NCBI RefSeq assembly: GCF_947507565.1
Contig: NC_089187.1
Span: 434,001-498,000, forward strand
From: Oscarella lobularis
Taxonomy: Eukaryota; Porifera; Homoscleromorpha; Homosclerophorida; Oscarellidae
Direction: 5' to 3'
DNA length: 64,000 nt
Shown piece after piece: positions 52,220 through 61,589 of the stretch (its first letter is position 1; each line of letters starts with the position of its first letter). The notes beneath the pieces are model-generated. The model was not told the DNA's origin and did no database searches. It saw only the letters and a program-made list of their open reading frames with translations. Both the position numbers and the translations under genes were made by a program.

Positions 52220-55200
52220 TCAAACGTAATTTTGTTTTCCTTTCAAATCAACAACGTACACGGCCTCTTTCTGATTGACAACGGGTAACTGGCGACGAGA
52301 AGTTCCATTCGATCGACCGCTCGCAGAAGCGCCGGAATTGGGACCCGCGAAAAAAGGATTCGTTCGACCAGTTGGACTCGTAGTCGCGGGACTTGCAATG
52401 GGACGCCAAGGATCGTTCGTCGCCGGGCCAGAACGAATGACTTTGGCGACGGAAGTATGGGGCGGCTGCTGTCCTGGGCGTATGGGTTTTGCTACGAAAG
52501 CGCGCGCGTGTAGGTAGCCCTTCACGTAAACACCCTCATACCTATGCTTGCTTGACGAATGAAGCCAGAACGACCTGAGATGGTATCTATGCTTATGTCG
52601 TTATCGTCGTAGAGACATGCGTACCTTTTCTCTGTCTTGTTTCGTACGCTTTCTCGAGGCTTTGTATTTCCTTTGTAAGCCTAGAAATTCGACTTTAGCC
52701 TAGGGAATTGCTACATCGCTGTCTTTCTCACTTTTGCCTCTCGTGTCGATCTTTTTCTTTCATTTCTCGAATCGCCTCTTCAAGCTGTTGTATTCGCTCG
52801 CTTTTGGCCGCCAAACGACGCTCCATCTTCGGCAATTCGTTGCGAAATTCGTTGTTATCCCGCACGATCTTAATTAATTAATTAACGATTTAGAAACGAC
52901 TGAAGAAGTCACATGCCTGCTTATGAACTTGAGTCAAACGATCTAGATTCGTCTCCAAGAAGGCTATCCTTTGAGATTCAACAGACGAAGGCGCGTCGCC
53001 GTCATCCTAAAGACGAAAAGCTCTTCTATTCCTATCGTCACAATTGTTTTCCTACTAGATTTACCGCTTTGAGACGACTTTGAATGTCTTCGTAGACCTC
53101 GCGTCTCAGCCTAGCTAAACTCTGAAGTTCCTTGGACTAAACGTAGAAATGTTTACGAGGAATCTACACTATAGATTTTTGCCCCTTTTACCACTGTCTC
53201 CTCTAAAGCGTTGAGCTCTTTCTTCGCTTTATCTCGACTCACTATTTCAGTCCTATCGAATCCCCTCGTGTAACGCTATGTAGCCCAAGACAAAAACTAA
53301 ATTTTCTTACCTGACTCTATCTAGCTCAGCTGTTCGTTCCTTCAACAGGTCGCCCTGTTTCCCATAGTCGTTTCTGATAGCCTGCAAAAGCGCGTCCTTC
53401 TTTTGTACGTCCCTGAAAGAGACCGAAGGGCCTACATGATGCCACCAACAACCTAATCCTCATCTCTTACTCTTGAGAATTCTGCAGACGCTCCTCCAAA
53501 TGCCGAACATCATCTCTCAACGTCGCAACTTGCTTCTGATGAGCATCCCGGTGAATGTCAAGCTCCTCTTCGAGAGCGCTCTACACAGTGTGGTTTCAAA
53601 GCCGACTAAGTTCTAACTCCCCTCTCTCGCATACTCGTATAAGTAAGGCCTGCTCTTTCTCTCTTTCGCGGTCGTGAGCCGAGACGTCGCGAACTTTCTC
53701 CTGCGACTTGAGCTGGGACAACAAGTCTCGCAGCTCGTCGAGTTCCTCCGTCGCGTCCCTCTTCTTTTTCTCCGCCATCAGAAGACTCTCGGTCAAAGTC
53801 TGGACCTTGGCTTCATTCTGCGGGCGAAGGGAGATTTTAATAAGAAAAAAATGACGAGATAGAGTGTGTCCCCCTTTACCTGAGAAATAAGCAATTGACA
53901 CGAAGCAAGCTCCGTTTCAGCGCGCTGCGCTTTAGAGTCGCTAGATTCCCGCTGCGCTCGAAGACTCTCTTCAGCCTTTTCAGAAAAAATAAGATAACAA
54001 ATGCCCGTTTCTTTTGAACACTCACCTTGACCAAGTCTCCTACAACCGCCTTAGTTTGGCTGAAATAAAGCCGGAGTTTCGTGAACTCTGCATCCACTTT
54101 CGACAGGTCAGGCTGCAGATAAAGCAAGACGTATCTACTACTATTCAACGTACTATGGGATTTACAGGCTGCAAGTCGTCAACTCCCATACGAAGCAAGC
54201 CAGCAAAATCAACCTATAAAGACCCCGTCATCCCAACCGAACATTTTCAACAGATCAATTTCACCATCTCCACGTGAAGACTTCCTATCATTTCGCCCGC
54301 TTTTTTCTGATGAATAATCGCCGCGCTTTCCGCCTGCGACTTTTTCTTCTTCAAAACGTCGATCGTCTCTTGCAGAGCGCCTATCTGTCGCTGAAGATTC
54401 TCGTTGTCTTTTGACTGATCGTTCGCCTCTTGCGCTTTCGTGTCGTAGTTCATGGCGAGTTCCTCCAACGCCTGCATGACGTCGCGAGTCTCTTCTTCCG
54501 CCTTGCGACGACGATCCGACTCGGACGTCAGTTTGTCGTTCAGTTTATCGATGGCGTCTCTGTCCATTTCACGAAACTAAGAGAGAATGAGAAATAGTTC
54601 AAATTTGAAATTCTCGTCTACGTCTCACCTTTTGAAGTTCGGATCGTTCTGCTGTCATTTGTTCGATCTCCTGCGCTTTTGAACTTATTTCCTCGTCCTG
54701 CAAGGTGAGGAGGTGAAGGTGCAGAGATATGAAGCTTATGACTATTACTTTTCCGTCTAGCTGGGCTATAAGTTGCTCGATTTCTTCTTCAAATTTCGCC
54801 TTCTCTGAAACTGACAGTGACTGCATTTGTCGCTAAAAAAGAGACTGTTTTTTTAATGTTCTTGCTACTTCTGGAGAGGTACCTCTTCCACTTCACTTCC
54901 CTCCAATTTCCAGTCCAACTGCTCTTTCGCGCTCACACTCTCGCCCCGTCTCCATCGATTCAATTCATTTTCCAGCTTTCCGAGCGTCACTGACAATCGA
55001 GCGTTCTTCGCCTTCTCTTTCTCATAGCGCTGCTTCCACTCCTCTAAAACGCCACCCCAGTGAAAAAAAACGCGAAGAGACTATATGTATCACACCAGCA
55101 GATAATTCCTCATTGATAACGATCGTGTTCTTAATAGACTTAGCTCTAAATTCAGTTTTTTTTCACGAAAGGATCGCGCAGCTATTTCACTCTTCCTACC

Positions 55201-56709
55201 TCTGTCCAAACAGTAGCGTTCCTCTCGTTTCCGTTTCGTTCACTGACGACGGCGAACAGCAAATAATTACGGTAGTCCGAGCATTTCCACCTGAGGAGAA
55301 AGAATACTTAAGTCTGTCGGTACATACGTAGTAGCCTTAATCTTTCTCACCTAAACTCTCCTGAAGAATTCTAGTCAATTTGCTGTCCCTATACGGTACG
55401 TGACCCTTCTAAAAGAGACAAGAAGTCTAAATTTAGTTTTGGTCGATACGTATGTTGATTCTACGTTTCCGTCAGCCAAAGCCGATATCACATTTCCCAA
55501 AGCCGAAAGCGATTTATTGATATTCTTCGCCTCTTCGAGCACCAGACCCTCGGCACCGGTCTTGCTGACCTAGAATAAAGAGAATTAGGCAATAGTCCAT
55601 AGACCAGCAAACGTACAATACCACACCTTCTCAGATCCAGCCAAATCGACCAAATAGAGTTTTCCACTCAACTTCTTCTGAGAGGCCAAGTTATCCTGAC
55701 GCACGTTGATCAAAAAAACGCTGTGACTTCGCGAGCTGTGCTCGTTCATGTCTAAACGAGACCAATAAAAACAAAAAGCGCTTTCTCTTTCAATATTTAC
55801 TCGTGACGGCCACGTGCCGATTCGCCTTCGCTTCCTCGATCATCAAAAAGATTTCCTCCGGACTGGAAACAAATCTCTCAGTGACGCCCTAATAAAATCA
55901 GCCTCGTTTTATCTATTGAAAAAAATATATTGAAATTTCGCGACCTTCACGTAGGGAACTCTGTTCTTGTCCTCATGAATAACCAAATTAGTTTTCGAGA
56001 CTATGAAGACATTGAAGGGAAATTCGTGTGATCGGATTCATTTCCTTACCGTCTAAGAGATCCCTGATGCGTTCCATATATATCTCAAAGTACGACACCT
56101 GCACACAGCTCACGTGACATTCAAAGAAAATATTTCCATTTCGAACCTACCTTAATGTGAAATTCCACGTCCTCTTCCATGTTATAGATGTACTGAAATA
56201 TGCCGTTGACCATACGGGGAATAATTCCTTGAAGGTTAGGATCGTCCATAGAGCCCTGGGTTTCATTCATTCGAGAAAGGGGGCCCCGATCGATTTCCAA
56301 TAAGCCATACCTCCATCGTATGAGTTTTTCCGCTCGACGTTTGCCCGTAAGCGAACACGGTCCCGTTATAGCCGTTTAGGACGTCTTTTGTTTTTTCGCG
56401 CGACGCATCGTATCAAATCACAACGAGATGAGGCGTCTCCCCTTCTTACCTTGAACAATCGCTTGCGACGTTTCCTCGTAGACGATTTCTTGAGTCGCAT
56501 CGGGTTGAAACACGCGATCGAATTGGAATACTTTGCCCTAGGTGGAGAGTTTTGGCTTCCGAACTCGGGGCGCGGATTTTTTCACCTACGTGATGCGATA
56601 CGCCGTTCGTGCCGCCGAATTTCGCCACAATGCGACCGTTCGACGCCGTTTCGAGGGTGTTCTGCGGACGAAAGCGGCAGAAAACCTTTACCGTGCATTC
56701 GGACGCCAT
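52220..56709 (-). CDS. KIF5: Conventional kinesin heavy chain (kinesin-1)
   Basis: Homodimeric plus-end microtubule motor for organelle and vesicle transport. The start [17 protein letters not shown] is at 56707-56709. Motor motifs: [18 protein letters not shown]-loop (about 56310-56350), [11 protein letters not shown] switch [16 protein letters not shown] switch II, and [19 protein letters not shown]. Neck and stalk exons (52640-55080) are heptad coiled coil. The tail has AKPIRPGQ (about 52485), matching the IAK autoinhibitory motif of kinesin-1, and ends DLKGKQNYV with TGA at 52220-52222. About 20 introns, all short. It ends 247 bp from the convergent small secreted gene and starts 165 bp from the end of PSMC3IP on the same strand. 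Confidence 0.96.
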
Positions 56710-56873
56710 GGAAACGAATCTCGTTTAGTTAGGAGCTGTCGCGAGACCATCCCATGGGCGAAATCGGAGGGAGAATTGTTCCAGCACGTGATACTAACGT
56801 ACGCTGGAGGGCAACGAATTCATTGGGCTTTGCAGAACTTTATATACTGTGTATATATAGGCAATAGTGACGT

Positions 56874-58040
56874 CTAAAGCTCACTAGGCATCTTTACATT
56901 GTACTCTTCGTCGGTTTCTACTCCCACTTCCTCCTGTCGAAACAAAATATAAATACTATGTTGCCAATTTAATTAAAAATTTTTGCCGTACAAACAGCTG
57001 TTTCTTGGACTTTGGATATCCCTCTAAAATAGCGTTGAGGATATCCATAGCCTATAAAACAAAAGTAAATTTGGTCGAAAACCAAAACAGAATTAATTAA
57101 CCAATCTTTTTCTCTTCCTCCAAGCCTTGACCATGGTCGTATGTTTCTTACAAATCTAATGTCTCAGATGGTCACTTTTCTGACAAAACACGCCCCAAGG
57201 GAATTGTCACCTTGTCTCTGTCTTCTGGAGTAACGTGATCTGATTCTGAGGAACACATACATATAACCGATTCAATATTCAATGATTTTCTCACCCACCT
57301 TTCTTGATTTTCTCCAACCTTTCTTCCAGTTTACCACACTAAGAAAAAGGATAAAATCAAAGTACTCTAATTCTTTCCATACCTCTTCTCTCAACGAAGC
57401 CAATTTAGCTTCCGCCTCTTCAGTAGTCAAAGACAACTCCAGGGCTTTCAATTCTAGAAGACCAAAAAGAATTTAGTAAATTCAAGAATTAACACAAAAT
57501 TTCTCACCAGCTTCCTGTTCTTTGCATTCTGCCAGCAGACTCTTCGACGTCTCAGTAAGTTGACCCACATTGACATCCATCTCTTTCAACTCCGATTCAT
57601 CGACAGCAGGAAAATCGCTCTAAAAGAAAACCTCGTTCCTTAGACGCTCCTCAAATGGGTACATTTTACCTGATTCGCTACGTAGACTTTCTGTTTCCCA
57701 TACACTTTCTCCTTGATCGTTCCCTTCGCTCCCAGCGCCTCGAGAGATCGCGTGACGGCCTAGACGAGCGATCGCGCGTCTTCTGCGAGAGTTTGGAGAG
57801 GAATCGACTCACCGTCTTGCCGTATTTCTTATGTAGATTATTGAAAACGTCGACTAGTGAGAGAAAATTGTCTCTGCGGCAGATGGATTTCCATTTTTTG
57901 GAGCGTTACCGGCGCTGTAGGGCCTATTTTGCGTTCGTAAGTAGTCCAGGACGGCAGCAGATGCTGCGAGAAATCGTACGACTAAAAAGAAACGTTCGAA
58001 CGGCTATTATTGGCCTACCTTCGGCGTCCTTTTTCGACAT
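56874..58040 (-). CDS. PSMC3IP: Homologous-pairing protein 2 (HOP2)
   Basis: Partner of MND1 that stimulates DMC1/RAD51 strand exchange in meiosis. ATG at 58038-58040 (MSKKDAEG). Exons then give a winged-helix DNA-binding part (VLDYLRTQNRPYSAG, LEALGAKGTIKEKVYGKQKVYVANQ), a leucine-rich coiled coil (DESELKEMDVNVGQLTE, ALELSLTTEEAEAKLASL, LEERLEKIKK), DHVTPEDRDKV, and the C-terminal WRKRKRLAMDILNAILEGYP...LFEEVGVETDEEYNVKMPSEL with TAG at 56874-56876. These blocks follow vertebrate PSMC3IP closely. Eight or so introns. Divergent start 146 bp from SLC25A1. Confidence 0.95.
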
Positions 58041-58186
58041 GCCGCGCCTAAATTCGATGATAGCAAAGCGCATGCGCACTTCAAACAACAGTCTCGCCGC
58101 CCGAAGTTTTATTTCTCGCAGCTCCCTTTCGACGCCATTACCTGCTATACGACTCCAGCGTTTATTAGTCGTCGTCTCGAGAAACC
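58041..58186. promoter_or_regulatory. Bidirectional promoter region, PSMC3IP / SLC25A1
   Basis: Only 146 bp separate the two divergent start codons. No TATA box is evident; the stretch holds GCGCATGCGC, a palindromic NRF-1-like site, at about 58067-58076. Shared control is inferred from spacing alone. Confidence 0.6.
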
Positions 58187-58890
58187 ATGGAAACGTCGCC
58201 TAGCGCCTCGAAGGGCGTACGCACGCTCGCCGTCGCCGCGCCAGCACCCGCATCCGCTCAGCCGAAGCCACAGGCAAAGAAACGTCACCCAGCAAAATCC
58301 ATCCTAGCTGGTAACGTAGAACAGGACCGTGTTGTCGGTCAAAGGTCACTTCATTCGCATAGCACGAGATACACGCTTCTTTGCACGTGTTTACAGGTGG
58401 CATAGCGGGGGGACTGGAAATATGCATTACGTTTCCGACCGAGTATGTGAAGACGCAGCTACAGCTCGATCAGCGATCGAAGAATCCTGCCTACACGGGG
58501 ATTGTCGATTGCGTGAAAACGACGGTTAGGAATCACGGCTTCTTTGGACTCTACAGAGGCTTGAGCTCACTTCTATATGGATCCATACCCAAAACAGCTG
58601 CGAGGTGTCTATGCTAGTTATAAATAATATAGGCTCATATCTTTCTTTTGTGTGGTCCTCTAGGTTTAGTAGCTACGAGTTCTTTCGAAATCGATTGATG
58701 GATGAAAATGGTGGACTTTCGACGCCTCGATTGCTATTGGCTGGCTTGGGCGCGGGCGCCACGGAGGCCGTTGTTGTCGTGTGTCCCATGGAAACGATCA
58801 AGGTGAAATTCATTCACGATCAGACGCGATCCAATCCGCCGAAGTATCGCGGCTTTTTTCACGGCGTTAGAGAAATAGTTCGAGAACAGG

Positions 58891-58932
<42 letters not shown>

Positions 58933-59498
58933 CAATAATTATAATGACGTACTTTATTAATTAAATTGCTTCTAGGTATCCGAGGGACGTATCAGGGTCT
59001 AACGTCGACCGTTCTAAAGCAGGGCACCAATCAGATGATTCGTTTCTTTGTCTACAACAATTTGAAGTTGTACCTCCAAGGCGGCGATCGCACGAAAGAT
59101 ATTGGAGCAATAAAGACTTTTCTTATTGGAGGTTTGGCCGGAGCGGCAAGCGTCTTTGGAAACACGCCAATTGACGTTGTAAAAACCAGAATGCAGGTAA
59201 AGAAAAAAAAATAATTATATCCCCAATCAAGAGTTCTTCCTCGCTAGGGACTCGATGCGAAAGAGTATAAGAGTACTATTGATTGCTTTGCGAAGATCTG
59301 GAAGAACGAAGGTTTCTTAGCGTAAGTAGTGCCCCCCCCCCCCCCCCCCCCCCCCCCTGAACCTGATGTCTTTTTCTCAACAGTTTTTACAAAGGCACCG
59401 TGCCGCGGCTTGGACGCGTCGTCTTTGACGTTGCCTTTGTGTTCACCCTGTATGAGAAAACTATGAAGCTACTCGATTGGGCCTGGCCCACCAAATAG
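58187..59498 (+). CDS. SLC25A1: Mitochondrial tricarboxylate (citrate) carrier
   Basis: Inner-membrane antiporter exchanging matrix citrate for cytosolic malate, feeding cytosolic acetyl-CoA. The ATG at 58187 gives an N-terminal extension rich in Ala, Pro and Lys. Three carrier repeats follow with signatures [16 protein letters not shown] and PIDVVKTR. Citrate-carrier wording includes [37 protein letters not shown] and [18 protein letters not shown]. The protein ends DWAWPTK at TAG 59496-59498. GT-AG introns include one with a GA run and one with a C26 run. The gene converges on ZNF622, with 64 bp between stop codons. Confidence 0.96.
58894..58930. repeat. (GA)n microsatellite in an SLC25A1 intron
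   Basis: About 18 GA units begin three bases inside the GTAAGA donor, so the repeat fills most of the first half of the intron. Confidence 0.95.
59332..59357. repeat. C26 homopolymer in an SLC25A1 intron
   Basis: A run of 26 C lies between the GTAAGT donor (59322) and the TTTTTCTCAACAG acceptor. Its true length is likely uncertain in sequencing. Confidence 0.9.
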
Positions 59499-59562
59499 CC
59501 AGTTCCCTCCTACAATTTTTTGAACAGATTATGCATAGAAGAGATAATAGACTTTTCTCTTA

Positions 59563-60581
59563 TCAAAACATGATCTGACATCTAAAATGATGCTGGAGTT
59601 TGTTCGCTTTGACGCCCAACGCCACGCGTCCGGCGAGATCCCGTCTCTGCTTCGCAAACTGACCCATCCGAAACTCCTTACGCACGATCGCCTCCTCGTC
59701 CCCACGCCAACCGAGCGCTCGATAATGAGTAATAACCCGATGCTTCAACTGACGACATCGATCCGGTGGAATACTCTGCTTAAAATAGCGTTGAAGCGAT
59801 CGATGTCCGGCGCGAGATCCACTCGGAAGAACCAGTTCGCCCGTCGACTCGCTCACCGACATTTCCCCGCCGTCGACAACTCCGTCGCGATACGCGGAAA
59901 AGTCGTAATAGTCGGCGTACTCCTCCGCGCACGTCTCGTCGTATCTCATCCGACAATGGGCCTTGTCTCGCATGTGATTCTGCGCCGCTTCGACGCAGGT
60001 GAACTGGCGCGGCGCTCCCGCCGCGTCGCCGCCGCCGTGCACGCAGTAGAGACACGCGTTCGCGACGCCGACTTTCCAGTCGAGATGCTCGACGAGACCT
60101 TTGAGATTCGACACGTATTCGACGTCGGGGATGAAGAAGCCGTGCGATTTGGCCATGTGACGCAGTTTCGCGTCCAAGTCGACGCTGTCGCGCGGACAGA
60201 AGAGACATTCGGTTAGGTCTAAGGGTTCCGGTTCGGAATCGGTGTCTTCGGCGGTCGCTTCGTCTGTTGTTTCGATTTTGGGGGGGACTTCTGGTTGTGG
60301 GGCCCGGGCTCGGGTTTTCTTCGTTTGTTTGATGTGATCGGCTCTTTTCGCTGGGACGTTGCTTTGTTGGGCTTTTTGAGCCAGGACGCGCTCGTCGAAG
60401 TTCTCTGCCGTTACTGGTGCGAGGCCTGCGACCTGAACGAGGGTTTTATTCGGCTCTCCTGCGACTTTGAGCTTACTTTTCGCTTCAGGTTGTATCGGTG
60501 CCAGTCGGTTTTGTAGTGGGAGCGCTGCGCGTCGCCCGAGGGGAACTGCACGCGGCAAGAAATGCAAGTGAAAGACGACAT
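59563..60581 (-). CDS. ZNF622: ZNF622 / REI1, pre-60S recycling zinc-finger protein
   Basis: Cytoplasmic 60S maturation factor family (yeast Rei1) that helps release Arx1 and recycle shuttling factors. ATG 60579-60581 gives MSSFTCISCRVQFPSGDAQ with the first C2H2 finger and HYKTDWHRYNLKRK. A 44-nt GT-AG intron (60433-60476) follows, and the second exon resumes VAGLAPVTAENFDERV, matching the vertebrate KVASMAPVTAE block. Later parts are an acidic linker (DEATAEDTDSEPEP), the finger CLFCPRDSVDLDAKLRHMAKSH, DWKVGVANACLYC, CVEAAQNHMRDKAHCRM and YADYYDFS. The gene ends at TGA 59563-59565. A continuous open frame through the intron exists upstream but would skip the first finger, so the spliced start is preferred. 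Confidence 0.93.
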
Positions 60582-61589
60582 TTTGTGTTGTACGAGCGCT
60601 CGGACTGAAGATAGACAAAACGTTACGTCTCTTTCGGCTGTCCTGACGACAGCGAGAACGCAAGAGCGATTAGAACAGAGTCAACGGGAAACTTCTTGCG
60701 ATACCTATCCGGGACGTACGGCAAGAAGCACCCGTATTCCCTCAGTAAATCGATACCAATCGGCTTTTTGACTGAAATTTTTCTTTTCGTTATATTTTCG
60801 AAATTTTAGCTTTGCGCATCATCATTCACCAGAAGAAATTGCCTCCACTTTTCGAAGATGTCGCTAAAGGAAGAAGAACGGAAACGGACGACTTTTTTGC
60901 GCCGGAAAGTTGCAGTAGTAGGAGTCTACTAGCGGTCACCTATATAAGGCCTCATGAAACATTAGTCTATTGCATGGTTAGACACGGTCCTCATTGCAGC
61001 CTTGCCTGAGAAGGGCGGGAACGAGGTCCTGGAGCAACGGTGCGTCAGTGATTACAGGCACATACTTAACCCCACGGGTTCTGGATGGGTAAGACCTGCA
61101 GGGGCTGCACGTACCGGGATGCCGCCAAGTGCCTAGTCGCCTTGGTGGAGCATCACGTGGGGTCCGATATATATATACCTATATGGTGTAAAGCTCCGTG
61201 TACAGGGGACTCCCGTCGGCGACGGTCTGCTCTCGTGTGAACGTGCTGTGCCTTTTTTCTTTTACTCTCCTATTTTTTCATACTGCAGCCCACGTGGAAA
61301 TGCATCAGCTGCTTTTCGTTCTACTGGCTCCGTATTTGAACCACCTTTCACCACTACACGCGGTATTGAACATGCTTTCCGGATTCGTGTTGGGCTATTT
61401 GCGTGGCATGCAATATGCAAAGATACCCGGACATTGCTGGGTGCACCATTGGTCGCTTGGATCTGAATTAATTTGCTCGTATGTACTCTATTTTTGGTTC
61501 CCGCGTCCTACGTTCATTCTCGCGCTTCAGTTTCCGGCATTCGTCACTCACTGGTAGTTCTCTCTGGATCCCCCAGAGTGACTTCCAAT
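60582..61589 (+). other. Intergenic region with candidate promoter and 5' leader of the right-edge gene
   Basis: About 1 kb without a supportable gene. A TATATAAGG element lies at 60941-60949. A leader exon may start about 30 bp later and end at GGATGG|GTAAGACC (about 61088). A strong pyrimidine-AG acceptor (TTTTTTCATACTGCAG) is at 61270-61285. Together these make a plausible 5' UTR intron for the gene starting at 61590. The GC-rich part at 60985-61160 could instead be a small non-coding RNA; no known family was recognised. Confidence 0.4.
60941..60949 (+). promoter_or_regulatory. TATA-box-like element
   Basis: TATATAAGG in a moderately GC-rich setting, about 640 bp upstream of the start codon at 61590 and ahead of a possible spliced leader. 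Confidence 0.45.

Noticed and set aside
60433-60500. Apparent frameshift between the first zinc finger of ZNF622 and the rest
   Set aside because: A 44-nt GT-AG intron restores the frame and the conserved NLKRK|VAGLAPVTAE junction.
60985-61160. 5S rRNA or SINE call
   Set aside because: Only a short partial likeness to 5S; boxes A and C are not convincingly present.
61303-61557. Hydrophobic plus-strand ORF (MHQLLFVLLAPYLNHL...) ahead of the right-edge secreted gene
   Set aside because: No family resemblance, and it overlaps a strong splice acceptor and the likely 5' leader. The hydrophobicity fits chance in T-rich sequence.
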